Below are positions 23,952-32,096 of a DNA stretch of 64,000 nt, piece by piece. How positions within the stretch are numbered: position 1 is the stretch's first letter; each line of letters opens with the position of its first letter. Source of the DNA: G965247775 sp965247775 (GTDB lineage Bacteria; Chloroflexota; Dehalococcoidia; Bin125). The notes under the pieces were generated by a model. The model was not told where the DNA came from and did not search any database. It saw only the letters and a program-made list of their open reading frames with translations. The DNA lies in NCBI GenBank assembly GCA_965247775.1, contig OZ252031.1, positions 372,001 to 436,000 of the forward strand. Direction: 5' to 3'. Position numbers and translations under genes: made by a program.

Positions 23952-24242
23952 CTAGCTGAGGGAGCCCCGGTAGGCGAGGGCTTCCTGGGCGGCGGCGGCG
24001 CCGGCGTCGATGATGGGGGTGATGACGAAGTCGAGGCAGGGGGCGAAGACGGCGCAGGCTTTGTTGAGGGGGAGGGCGCTGTCGGCCTCGACGAGGTTGA
24101 CGCCGCCGCTGCCGTCGGCGAAGGAGTCGTGGGCCTTGAACTCGAAGCCGTCGGGGGGCGTCCCGTTGGCGAAGAGCTGCAGGCCGCGGGCGGCGGATTC
24201 TTCGTCGCTGTTCTTGAGGGTGCAGGTGACGTGGAAGAGCAT
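23952..24242 (-). CDS. Small dimeric alpha-beta barrel-like protein (DUF3303/muconolactone-isomerase-like)
   Basis: A 96-residue protein starting M-L-F-H-V-T-C-T-L-K. F-A-N-G-T-P-P-D-G-F-E-F-K-A-H and G-G-V-N-L-V-E-A-D-S follow, a beta-alpha-beta-beta pattern with an edge-strand motif seen in DUF3303 and related ferredoxin-like folds. Function is unknown. Members sometimes accompany oxidoreductases, as here with the SDR 52 bp downstream. A TAAACT hexamer lies 47 bases upstream. Confidence 0.7.
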   Translation of the reverse strand: MLFHVTCTLKNSDEESAARGLQLFANGTPPDGFEFKAHDSFADGSGGVNLVEADSALPLNKACAVFAPCLDFVITPIIDAGAAAAQEALAYRGSLS

Positions 24243-24289
24243 GCGGGTCCTCCTCGGGCGGTAGCGGGTGGCCGATTCCGGCCGAGCGC

Positions 24290-24295
24290 AGTTTA
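24290..24295 (-). promoter_or_regulatory. Probable -10 element TAAACT
   Basis: Lies 47 bases upstream of the small barrel protein start at 24242, between it and a pseudogene. It matches the TAnnCT pattern and could drive the small protein and the SDR. Confidence 0.4.
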
Positions 24296-24316
24296 GGAGG
24301 AGGGCGGGGCGGTCGG

Positions 24317-24660
24317 CTAGACGGCGGGACCGGACTGCCCGCTGCGGGGGCGTGCGGAGGGCTCGGAGGTGACGCCGTGGTCGAAGAGGCGGTTGATCTC
24401 GTGGGGGGCGAGGCCGAGATCGTGGAGGGTCTCGCGGGAGTGCTGGCCCAGTTCGGGGGCGGGCGTGGGGGGCGGGTCGCGGTCGCCGATGCGGGCGAAG
24501 CGGGCGCCGTGGGCGGCGGTGCTGAAGCGGGCCGTTTGGACGGCGACCATGGCGCCGTTGGCGAGGGCCTGTGGCCCGGCGAAGATCTCTTGCGGGCCGA
24601 TGCGCCGTCCCAGGTGGTGAGCCAGCCGGGGCGGCCGAGGGCGGGGGCGAGGGGGACGGT
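24317..24660 (-). pseudogene. 3' remnant of a family III (CaiB/BaiF) CoA-transferase
   Basis: The minus-strand frame ending at 24317 has the C-terminal signature of class III CoA-transferases: P-E-L-G-Q-H-S-R-E-T-L-H-D-L-G-L near its end, preceded by A-N-G-A-M-V-A-V-Q. Everything upstream, including the catalytic Asp region and the CoA-binding domain, is missing. The sequence instead runs into a broken alpha/beta hydrolase. Only about one quarter of a normal gene is present, so a deletion has joined two unrelated gene remnants. Confidence 0.55.
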
Positions 24661-25240
24661 GTCGTCCGTGGGGGCGTGGGAAGATGAGCAGCGGGCGGGC
24701 GAGGGCGGCGATGCGACGCTGCATTCGTGCGCATCGAGGTCCTGGAGCATGCGGCGGCTGATCTCGAAGGGTCGGCCGGCGATAGTGGCGAGGGCGCGCT
24801 CGTGCTGGGCGAGGCCGGGGGCGGCGCGGCGCAGGCTGTCGATGAGATGGGCGGCGATGGTGGTGGCGGCGACCGTTTCGGGGATGCGGGCGGCGGCGGC
24901 GAGGGCGGCGGTGCTGCCGAGGCTGTGGCCGACGAGGAGGCTGGGAGCCTGGCTGGTTTGGCCGAGGAAGGCGGCGGCGGCGAGGAGATCGTCGCTGTTG
25001 GCGGTGACGGGGGTGTTCGCGAAGTCACCTTCGCTTTCGCCGATGGCGGTGAAGTCGAAGCGAACGACGGCGAGGCCGGCGTCGGTGAGGGCTTGGCTGA
25101 GGGCGCCCAGGGGTTTGAGGTCTTTGGAGCAGGTGCAGGGGTAGGCGAGAAGGGCGGTGGGCCGGGTGGGCGGTCGAGGCGGGCGATGAGGGTGTCGCCG
25201 AAGGCGCCGGGGAAGCGGAGGCGCTCGGACAGGGAGCCGC
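24661..25240 (-). pseudogene. Frameshifted alpha/beta hydrolase (OsmC-associated type)
   Basis: The minus strand encodes R-F-P-G-A-F-G-D-T-L-I-A-R-L-D, then in another frame A-Y-P-C-T-C-S-K-D-L-K, R-F-D-F-T-A-I-G-E-S-E-G-D-F and the nucleophile elbow V-G-H-S-L-G-S. Two further frame changes are needed near 24730 and 24685 to read I-A-A-L-A-R-P-L-L-I-F and then P-T-D-D-T-V. C-S-K-D-L-K and E-S-E-G-D-F are hallmarks of the hydrolase half of hydrolase/OsmC proteins that act in peroxide or ester metabolism. Three frameshifts and the abrupt join to a CoA-transferase tail make it non-functional as read. Confidence 0.7.
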
Positions 25241-25397
25241 TCCCGATGGCCGGCGCGCGGCCGGCCTTGGGTTGGGCGACGGGGTGGGGGGAGGGGATCG
25301 CAGCAGGGCGGGGGCGCTTGACCGGGGAGGGACGGCGGGCGCAGGCTGTCGGCGGGCGCGCTCCAGGGACGGGGCGGCTGAGGAACGGAGCCGGGGC

Positions 25398-25766
25398 GTG
25401 ACGCTGCTCTGGGTCGCGCTGGGCGGTGCGGTGGGGTCCGTCCTGCGCTACAAGATGTCGGGGTGGGTGCAGGGGGGCGGGGGCGGGACGTTTCCGGTGG
25501 GGACGCTGTTCGTGAACGTCAGCGGGGCGTTCGCGGCGGGGCTGCTGGCGACGTTCCTGCTGGAGCGGTCATCGGTGCCGGCCGAAGTGCGGACTGGGCT
25601 GCTGGTGGGGGTGCTGGGGGGTTATACGACGTTTTCAACGTTCAGCCTGGAGACGCTGACGCTGGCGCACGAGGGGGAGTGGCTGTACGTGGTGGTGAAC
25701 GTGGTGGCGTCGGTGGCGGGGGCGCTGCTGGCGGTGTGGCTGGGGCAGACGCTGGCGCGGTTGTAG
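25398..25766 (+). CDS. crcB: Fluoride exporter CrcB/FluC
   Basis: A 122-residue four-helix membrane protein. G-G-A-V-G-S-V-L-R-Y is the N-terminal signature. F-V-N-V-S-G-A-F-A-A-G carries the helix-2 Asn, and G-G-Y-T-T-F-S-T-F-S-L-E is the diagnostic helix-3 break with the Phe box and sodium site. It forms a dual-topology dimer that expels fluoride. GTG at 25398 was chosen because the frame upstream is Arg/Gly-rich with no membrane segment. DUF190 follows after 9 bp, the classical fluoride-resistance pair. Confidence 0.93.
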   Translation: MTLLWVALGGAVGSVLRYKMSGWVQGGGGGTFPVGTLFVNVSGAFAAGLLATFLLERSSVPAEVRTGLLVGVLGGYTTFSTFSLETLTLAHEGEWLYVVVNVVASVAGALLAVWLGQTLARL

Positions 25767-25775
25767 GGAGATGTG

Positions 25776-26200
25776 ATGGACGGCGAGACACGAACGGCGC
25801 TGGTCTTGCGGATCTTCGTGGGGGAGTCCGATCGGGTGGGGCAGCGGACGTTGTGGGAGGAGATCCTGGAGCGGGCCCGGCGGGCGAACCTGGCGGGGAC
25901 GACGGTCCTGCGCGGGATCGCGGGATTCGGGGCGCACAGCCGGGTGCACACGAGGAAGATCCTGCGGCTGTCGCAGACTTGCCGATGGTGATCGAGATCG
26001 TAGATGAGGCGGCGGCGATCCTGGCCTTCCGGGAGACGGTGGAGTCGTTGGTGCGGGGGGGCCTGATCACGGTGGAGCGGGTGGAGATCTGGGCGTACCG
26101 AGGGGCCGCCGAGGGCGAGGCCTCGGCGAGGGTGAAGCGGGTATCCTGCGGGGGAGGGAGAGCGGTGGGATGGCGACCTACATACTGCTGCTGCGGTTGA
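25776..26200 (+). pseudogene. DUF190 protein, one-base frameshift
   Basis: The ATG at 25776, after GGGAG, opens T-A-L-V-L-R-I-F-V-G-E-S-D and continues with G-I-A-G-F-G-A-H-S-R-V-H-T, the DUF190 core. After I-L-R-L-S-Q the frame stops within five codons. In the next frame the expected continuation is intact: D-L-P-M-V-I-E-I-V-D-E-A-A-A-I, then V-E-R-V-E-I-W-A-Y. A single missing base at about 25976 explains this. DUF190 proteins have a PII-like fold and usually accompany CrcB. Functionality depends on whether the missing base is real. The shifted frame runs into the GYD gene start. Confidence 0.8.
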
Positions 26201-26504
26201 CGCCGGGCGGGCGCCGCCGGGTGCTGGCGGCGCCGCGCAGCTTGCTTCGGGCGGAGCGGGAGACGGGGGCGCCGGAGGTGCAGAGTCTGGGGTGTACGGG
26301 GTGATCGGGGCGTACGACTTCGTGAGCATCGTGGAGGCGCCGGACAACGATGCGGCGGAGCGGTTCTCGCTGGAGTTCGGGGTGCGGGCGGGGGTGCAGG
26401 TGGAGACGTTGCCGGCGGTGCCGATTGGGGAGTTCAAGCCGCAGGAGGCGCTGGCGCTGGAAGCGGCCGCGGAGGCGCCGACTTTGGAGGGGCCGGTGGG
26501 GTGA
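26170..26504 (+). pseudogene. GYD-domain protein, one-base frameshift
   Basis: ATG at 26170 gives M-A-T-Y-I-L-L-L-R-L-T-P-G-G, the usual first strand of GYD-domain proteins (PF08734, a ferredoxin-like dimer fold). After V-Q-S-L-G the frame ends. In the next frame the diagnostic Y-G-V-I-G-A-Y-D-F-V-S-I-V-E appears and continues to a normal end at 26504. One missing base at about 26294 accounts for this. It is the second consecutive gene here with a single-base shift. The function of the family is unknown. Confidence 0.78.
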
Positions 26505-27376
26505 GGGCGCCGGTGGCGCTCGTCACGGGAGGGAACTCGGGGATCGGCCGAGCGACGGCGGCAGCGTTGCTGGGGCGGGGGTGGGAGGTGGCGATCACGG
26601 CGCGGCGGCCGGCGGCGGGGGCGGCGGCGGTGGAGCGGTTGCGCGGGGCGGGGCCGGGGCCCGTGACGTGCCTGTCCCTGGACCTGGCGGATCTGGCGTC
26701 GGTGCGGGCGTGCGCGGAGGCGGCGCGGGAACAGTGGGGGTCGTTGGAGGCGCTGGTGAACAATGCGGGCACGGTCCGCTCCCGGCGCGCATTGAGCGTG
26801 GACGGGTACGAGGTGACGTTCCAGGTGAATCACCTGGGGCACTTCCTGTTGACGACACTGCTGCTGGATCGGCTGCGGGCCGGTGGTGCGTCGCCGTCGC
26901 CGGGGACGGCAGGCGGGGGGCGGGTGGTGACGGTGAGTTCGCAGATGCACGCGCGGGCGCGGGGGCTGGACTTCGAGGACTTGCAGATGGCGCAGGGCTA
27001 CGGGGCAGCGCGGGCCTACGCGCACTCGAAGCTGGCGAACGTGCTGTTCTCGCGGGAGCTGGCGCGTCGACTCGCGGGTACGGGGGTGACGGCGAACGCG
27101 GTGCATCCGGGCGGGGTGCGGACGGAGCTGGGTGGGGGCGGGGAACTGACGGGGCTGGCGGGGCGCGGATGGTGGTTGATGAAGCGGTTCCTGCGATCGC
27201 CGGGGGCGGGGGCGCGACCGGTGGCGCGGCTGGTGGCGGAGGGGGACGTGGCGGGGGTGAGCGGGGCGTACTTCGACCGGATGCGGCAAGTGGAGCCGGC
27301 GGCGGCGGCGCGGGACGACGTGGCGGCGCGGCGGTTGTGGGCGGTGAGCGCGGCGCTGGTGGGGGTGGAGGGTTAG
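26501..27376 (+). CDS. Short-chain dehydrogenase (retinol dehydrogenase-like)
   Basis: A 291-residue SDR. T-G-G-N-S-G-I-G-R-A binds the cofactor, N-N-A-G-T follows, Q-V-N-H-L-G-H-F-L-L-T-T is the RDH/WWOX-type helix, V-S-S-Q-M-H carries the Ser, and Y-A-H-S-K-L-A-N holds Tyr-Lys. N-A-V-H-P-G-G-V-R-T-E-L is characteristic of the retinol-dehydrogenase-like branch acting on lipophilic alcohols or aldehydes. The GTG start overlaps the stop of the GYD gene (GTGA), so it is coupled to it. Confidence 0.88.
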   Translation: MRAPVALVTGGNSGIGRATAAALLGRGWEVAITARRPAAGAAAVERLRGAGPGPVTCLSLDLADLASVRACAEAAREQWGSLEALVNNAGTVRSRRALSVDGYEVTFQVNHLGHFLLTTLLLDRLRAGGASPSPGTAGGGRVVTVSSQMHARARGLDFEDLQMAQGYGAARAYAHSKLANVLFSRELARRLAGTGVTANAVHPGGVRTELGGGGELTGLAGRGWWLMKRFLRSPGAGARPVARLVAEGDVAGVSGAYFDRMRQVEPAAAARDDVAARRLWAVSAALVGVEG

Positions 27377-27677
27377 TCGCCGTTGCCGCCGTCGTCGTCG
27401 TCGGTGATGCGGTCGGCGTCGCCGCCGAGGCGGTGCGCGAGGGCGGCGCCGCGTCCGCCGAAGAGCTGGAACTGGGGTGGGGCCTGCTGGGCGCGGCGGA
27501 CCTCGGCGGTGCGGACGACGCGGCTGGAGCGGCGGCGGGTGGAGGGCCTTGGGATCGGGAAGGTGGGGAGGCGCGCGGCATCCTCACGTTCCTGGCGCTG
27601 CCGGGGCTGTTGCTGACGGTGGGGCCCTGGGTGGCGTCGGCGCGAGGTCCAGTCCGCCGCCTTCCGGGCGGGTGTAG

Positions 27678-28099
27678 CTGGAGCGAATCCGTTGGAAGCC
27701 GCGGGGGTCGATCGTGGGGGTGCTGGCGGGGCTGCTGGTGAGTGTGGGGACGGTGGTGCTGTTGCAGCAGTACTCGGAGGTGTACCCGACGCGGACGGTG
27801 ACGGTGGCGGGGCTGGTGATCGGGCTCGTGATCGGGTTGACGGTTCCTTCGATCATCCGGGTGTACAACGTGCGGGCGAACCGGCTGATCGGCGGGGCGC
27901 AGCGGCGGCTGAACGCGGCGATGGGGAGTCGCGCGGGGACGACGGGGCCGCCCGCGGGGAGTGGTGAGGACGTGGGGCACTCGTCGGGGAGGAGCCGGGG
28001 ATGGGGGCTGAAGGCGAGGCGGCCGCATCCGGCGAGGGCGACGGGGGCGAGGCCGAGGGCGACGAGGCTGCGCGCGACGAGGGCGAGCGGGACGGCTAG
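27678..28099 (+). CDS. Small membrane protein with acidic tail, probably frameshifted
   Basis: From a CTG at 27678 (or GTG at 27714) the frame reads E-R-I-R-W-K-P-R-G-S-I-V-G, then two membrane segments (V-L-A-G-L-L-V-S-V-G-T-V-V-L-L and V-A-G-L-V-I-G-L-V-I-G-L-T-V) and a basic loop (R-V-Y-N-V-R-A-N-R). No stop follows in that frame until it enters the double-cupin gene. One base shift at about 28000 opens a frame ending in an acidic tail (G-E-G-D-G-G-E-A-E-G-D-E-A) with a TAG at 28097-28099, which is a natural end. Family unknown; start and 3' end are uncertain. Confidence 0.45.
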
Positions 28100-28191
28100 A
28101 CCAGTCCGGCATGAGGGGGCGTCGTTCCCAGCGGAGGGTGAAGAGGTCGTCCCTTGCGGATCCCGCTGGCGCCGGGGTTCGCCGCGCGCAT

Positions 28192-28197
28192 ATGCTC
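28192..28197 (+). promoter_or_regulatory. Possible -10 element TATGCT
   Basis: Lies 47 bases upstream of the double-cupin gene start and matches TAnnCT. It suggests that gene is separately transcribed. Confidence 0.35.
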
Positions 28198-28244
28198 GGG
28201 CGGGCCCGGCGACGCGACGGCCGGGCGGAGCGAAGGGGACGGTC

Positions 28245-29036
28245 ATGGCCGAGCGACAGACCCGGATTATCGATGTGGACGACGTGGCGTGGGGCGATGG
28301 GTCGTCGAAGATGACGCTGCCGGAGGGAGTGCGGGTGAAGCTGTTCGCGGAGGACGAGGCGACGGGCCGGACGGACATGCTGATCAATTTCCCCGTGGGG
28401 TACGTGGAACCGCGGCACACGCACGACAGCTGGCACAGCTGCTTCCTGAAGGAGGGGCATTGGCTGGTGGAGGGAGAGCGGCTGGGGCCGGGGAGCTACA
28501 TGCACGGGCCGGCGGGTCCGGGGCAGGCGCACGGGCCGTTCCATTCGCCGGAAGGGACGTACGTGTTCGTGTCGGTGGGGGGGACGGGGGCGCAGCTGCA
28601 CCACGAGTGGGATCACGGGGCGGAGCTGTCGACGCCGGCGCCGGCGGAGCGGGCACGGGAGAACAAGACGCGGGTGATCGGGGGGGAGGCCTTGCCGTGG
28701 CAGAACGGGTCGCAGCTGATGACGCTGCCGGAGGGGGTGCGGATGAAGGTGTTCGCGGAGGATCTGGAGACGGGGCGGACGGATGCGCTGATCGAGTTTC
28801 CGGCGGGGTATGTGGAGCCGCGGCACACGCACGCGGCGTCGCACAGTGCGTTCTTGTTGCGCGGGCGCTGGATCGTGGAAGGGCGGGAGCTGCAGCCGGG
28901 CAGCTACTTCTACGGGCCGGCGGGCGAGGACCAGCCGCATGGGCCGTTCGAGAGCCCAGAGGGGACGCTGATCTTCATCTGCTTCCGGGGCGGGACGGGT
29001 GCGGCGATCGAGCACCACTGGGAGGGCGAATCCTGA
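28245..29036 (+). CDS. Double-cupin (ChrR-like) protein
   Basis: A 263-residue protein of two homologous cupin halves. The first has V-G-Y-V-E-P-R-H-T-H at residues 46-55 and the second A-G-Y-V-E-P-R-H-T-H about 145 residues later. Each is followed by G-x-W-[LI]-V-E-G and G-S-Y-x-x-G-P-A-G, the two cupin motifs with metal-ligand histidines. This spacing resembles ChrR-type cupins. The protein may sense or bind a small molecule or act as an isomerase or dioxygenase, and it cannot be decided which. A close paralogue lies at 32522-33265 on the other strand. The ATG at 28245 follows AAGGGGAC. Confidence 0.82.
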   Translation: MAERQTRIIDVDDVAWGDGSSKMTLPEGVRVKLFAEDEATGRTDMLINFPVGYVEPRHTHDSWHSCFLKEGHWLVEGERLGPGSYMHGPAGPGQAHGPFHSPEGTYVFVSVGGTGAQLHHEWDHGAELSTPAPAERARENKTRVIGGEALPWQNGSQLMTLPEGVRMKVFAEDLETGRTDALIEFPAGYVEPRHTHAASHSAFLLRGRWIVEGRELQPGSYFYGPAGEDQPHGPFESPEGTLIFICFRGGTGAAIEHHWEGES

Positions 29037-29468
29037 GGGCGGGGCGGGCGGGGACGAGGAGGCGCGGCAGGAGGCCGCAGGGAGATGGGCGCGCGGCTGG
29101 GGGGGCAGTGCGGACCGTCGTGGTCGTTCTCGGGTCCGGTGCGGTGACGATCGGGGAGGGGGCGACCGTCCCGGCGGGAGGCGGTGGTGGCGGATGGGGC
29201 GGCGCTGAACGTGGGGGAGACGGTCGGGTAGCTGTTGGGGCGGATAATCGTTGGGAAGGGGGCCGCGGCGGGGTCGGTGCAGCGCCTGCGATCCCTGCAT
29301 TGATCACGCTGGAACGGGCTTGTCATGGGCCGTGGCGCACGGGCCGCCGCCGGGGGCGCCGATCGCGACGGACCTCGGGCTTCTCGTGCGTTTGGGACGG
29401 GGTCCATCGGCGAGGCGGAGGCGCGGCGTGATGACGCGATCCCGGCGGGCGGAGAGGGCGCGGGGGCG
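29037..29468. other. Intergenic region of about 430 bp, no supported gene
   Basis: It separates the + strand cupin gene from the convergent MFS gene. Reading frames on both strands are low-complexity Gly/Arg or Pro/Ser and lack ribosome-binding sites. I see no clear terminator hairpin. Confidence 0.5.
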
Positions 29469-30701
29469 TCAGTCGAGGCGGCGGACTTCGGGGCGGAAGC
29501 TGATCCAGACGAGCAGGGCGGCGAGGCCGGCGAAGCCGCTGGCGGCCACCGCGGCGGCGGGGCCGACGGCCTCAGCGAGGAGGCCGAGGAGGAGCATGCC
29601 GAAGGGGAGGGCGCCGATGGCCATGCTGACCATGCCCACGGCGCGCCCGCGCATGTCGGGGCTGGAGACTTCCAGGGCGAGCACGCTCTGCATGGTGCTG
29701 AAGCCGGCGATGGCGAGGCCGACGGCCACGAGGGCGAGGAAGGCGCCGGGGTACCAGGGGATGAGGGCGAAGGCGGCGAGGAGGGCCATGGCGAAGCTGG
29801 AGCCCAGGACGAAGATGCGGCCGCGGCGGCCGGGGCGGCGGGCGGCGATGAGGGAGGAGCCGAGGACCATGCCGAAGCCTGGGGCGCTGGCGAGGAGGCC
29901 GGCGAGGAATGCGCCGACGCCGAGGTCGTCGGCGAAGACCGGGATGAGGGGTGGGAAGGTCCAGAAGAAGATATTCACGAGGGTGGTGATGCCGAGGATG
30001 CTGACAAGGGTACGGTTGCTACGGAGGACCTGAAGGAGGTCGTGGAGGTCGCGGCGGGGGGAGCTTGGGCTGGAAGCGCCGGGGACGATGCGAGCGGGAG
30101 GCGTGGGGACGAGGGACATGAGGAGGAAGGCGGCGGCATAGAGGGCGCTGCTGAGGAGGAAGGCTTCGCCGATGCCGAGGGTGTCGATGAGGGCGCCGCC
30201 GAGGAGGCCGCTGAGAAGGGTGCCCATGGAGAGGCTGGCGGCCTCGAGGGAGAGGGCGCTGGTGAGGCGGTGGCGGCCGACGAGGTCGAAGAGGAGGGCG
30301 CGGCGGGCGGTGATATCGATGACGTTGCCGACGCCAATGACGAGGACGAGGGGGTAGACCATCCAGGCGTCGATGCGGCCGGAGAGGATGAGGGCGGCGA
30401 GGGCGGTGGAGGTGGGGAGGACGTAGGCGGTCTGGAAGAGGACCGTGCGGCGGCGGTCGAAGCGGTCGACGAGGACGCCGACGAGGCCGCCGAGGAGCAT
30501 GGGGGCGAAGAAGGCGACGCCGACGAGCTGGACGAGGAAGGGGGAGCCGGTGAGGTCGTTGACGAGGAAGCTGCCGAGGAAGATGGGGAGCCAGCGATTG
30601 ACGTTCCAGAACCAGCCGCTGAGCCAGGCGGCGGTGAAGCCGGGGGCTTGGAAGGCGTGACCGCTGCGGGGTCGCGCGCCAGCGGGGGCGTGGCGGCTCA
30701 G
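29469..30701 (-). CDS. MFS transporter, second gene of an overlapping pair, CTG start
   Basis: Major facilitator with about 12 hydrophobic segments. The only in-frame ATG (30500) would cut off transmembrane helix 1. Upstream in frame are W-L-S-G-W-F-W-N-V-N-R-W and F-L-V-N-D-L-T-G-S, a normal MFS N-terminus, and the first possible start is a CTG at 30701 that overlaps the TGA of the upstream gene as CTGA. This gives 410 residues, a usual MFS length. The loop 2-3 motif reads G-V-L-V-D-R-F-D-R-R-R. It looks like an efflux-type permease (MFS_3/enterobactin-exporter-like). The substrate is unknown. Confidence 0.82.
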   Translation of the reverse strand: MSRHAPAGARPRSGHAFQAPGFTAAWLSGWFWNVNRWLPIFLGSFLVNDLTGSPFLVQLVGVAFFAPMLLGGLVGVLVDRFDRRRTVLFQTAYVLPTSTALAALILSGRIDAWMVYPLVLVIGVGNVIDITARRALLFDLVGRHRLTSALSLEAASLSMGTLLSGLLGGALIDTLGIGEAFLLSSALYAAAFLLMSLVPTPPARIVPGASSPSSPRRDLHDLLQVLRSNRTLVSILGITTLVNIFFWTFPPLIPVFADDLGVGAFLAGLLASAPGFGMVLGSSLIAARRPGRRGRIFVLGSSFAMALLAAFALIPWYPGAFLALVAVGLAIAGFSTMQSVLALEVSSPDMRGRAVGMVSMAIGALPFGMLLLGLLAEAVGPAAAVAASGFAGLAALLVWISFRPEVRRLD

Positions 30702-32029
30702 TCGCCCGACTTCCCGCCGGCCAGGGCACCGGCGCCGAGGGCGGCGTCGCTGCGGGGGATGCGGACGTGGCGGATGTGTGACCAGGCGAGGAGGGCAGCG
30801 AGCACGAGGAGGGCGTTGGTGACGGCGAGGACGGGGAAGACGGTTTCGAAGCCGAAGGCCTGGGCAGCGCCGGCGACGGCCAGGGTGAGCATTTGCACGG
30901 TGCCGAGGCTGAGGAGGAGCAAGCCCATGACGCGGGCGCGCACGGCGGGGGAGGTGAAGTGGGCGACGAGGTGGGTCGCGGCGACGGAGGTGGTGGCGAG
31001 GCCGGCGCCGAGGAGGAGGTTGCCGACGACGACGAAGGGCCAGACGTGTCCGCTGGAGAAGACGAGGAAGCCGACTGTGAAGAGGAGGAGGCCGGTGACG
31101 AAGAGGGCGCCCTTGCGCTCGAAGAGGGCGTAGCGGGTGAGGCTGAGGCCGACGAGGCCGGCGGCGCCGACCCAGGCGAGCTGCATGAGGCTGAACTCGC
31201 TGAAAGAGGCGCCGACGACGGTGGTGACCCAGGTGGGGCCGAGGTGGCCGGCGGCGGCGGTGACGATGGTGGTGGAGACCATGAAGGTGAGGACGATCGC
31301 GAAGAGGGTGTCGTGGTCGCGGGTGTAGCGGAGGCCGATGCGGACGTTGCGCAGCGTTTCACGGATGAGGGGGAGGCCGTGATCTTCGGCGCCGGGGCGG
31401 GAGCGGTAGCGGAGGGCGAAGAGCGTGGCGAGGCCGACGAAGTGGCAGGCGCCGGTGAGGGCGTAGGTGGTCGGGGCGCCGAAGGCGTCGGTGAGGAGGC
31501 CAGCGGAGAAGATCGCGAGGGGGAAGACGAGCAGCATGCCGGCGAGCATGAGGCCGAGGCCGCCGGGGGTGAGGCGGGGGCCGAGGATGTCGGGGGCGGA
31601 GGCCTGGCGGGTGGGGAGGTCGACGGAGGCCTGGCCGGAACCGAAGAAGGTGAGGCCGAAGACGAGGGCGAGGGCGAGGGGGTCGCTGGGGCTGACGACG
31701 AGCATGGTGAGGCCGACGGCGACATTGACGAGGAGGGCGCTGGCCTGGAGCGCCATGAGCAGGCGGCGGCGGTCGTGGCGGTCGGCGAGTGCGCCGCCGA
31801 TGAGGCCGAGGGAGACCATGCCGGCGCCACGGACGAGGCCGACAACGCCGACGAGGATGAAGCGGGAGTCCTCTGGGGCCATTTCCTGTAGCCAGAAGAT
31901 CTGGGAGACGGCCTGGATGGGGTGGGCGAGATGGACGAAGGAGAAGCCGAGGAAGAGGATGCGGAAGTCGCGGACAGCGAGGGGGCTGAGGAAGCCCGGT
32001 CGTGGTGCCGCGTCTGCTGGCTCTGCCAC
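30698..32029 (-). CDS. MFS transporter, first gene of an overlapping pair
   Basis: About 443 residues with 12 predicted membrane segments. The N-terminus is L-A-V-R-D-F-R-I-L-F-L-G. The loop 2-3 signature is G-G-A-L-A-D-R-H-D-R-R-R, matching the same signature in the downstream gene. GTG at 32029 was chosen because GGGGAG lies 7 bases upstream; the open frame further up is Pro/Ser-rich. Two coupled MFS genes with matching signatures suggest a heteromeric or paired transporter. A GcvH-like gene lies just upstream. Confidence 0.85.
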   Translation of the reverse strand: MAEPADAAPRPGFLSPLAVRDFRILFLGFSFVHLAHPIQAVSQIFWLQEMAPEDSRFILVGVVGLVRGAGMVSLGLIGGALADRHDRRRLLMALQASALLVNVAVGLTMLVVSPSDPLALALVFGLTFFGSGQASVDLPTRQASAPDILGPRLTPGGLGLMLAGMLLVFPLAIFSAGLLTDAFGAPTTYALTGACHFVGLATLFALRYRSRPGAEDHGLPLIRETLRNVRIGLRYTRDHDTLFAIVLTFMVSTTIVTAAAGHLGPTWVTTVVGASFSEFSLMQLAWVGAAGLVGLSLTRYALFERKGALFVTGLLLFTVGFLVFSSGHVWPFVVVGNLLLGAGLATTSVAATHLVAHFTSPAVRARVMGLLLLSLGTVQMLTLAVAGAAQAFGFETVFPVLAVTNALLVLAALLAWSHIRHVRIPRSDAALGAGALAGGKSGD

Positions 32030-32096
32030 CCGCACTCCCCCCGCGATTGCCGGCCTCCAGGATACTCGGCCGGGGGGTCCGAAGGGCGCTCTGGGG

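Noticed and set aside
25230..25300. Possible fluoride riboswitch upstream of crcB
   Set aside because: A CCCGATGGCC-like word resembles part of the consensus, but the remaining conserved segments and the distance to the gene do not fit.
27374..27680. Minus-strand open frame ending D-A-D-R-I-T-D-D-D-D-G-G
   Set aside because: It has C-ending codons like real minus-strand genes, but no usable start codon in frame and no recognisable family, so it is not reported as a gene.
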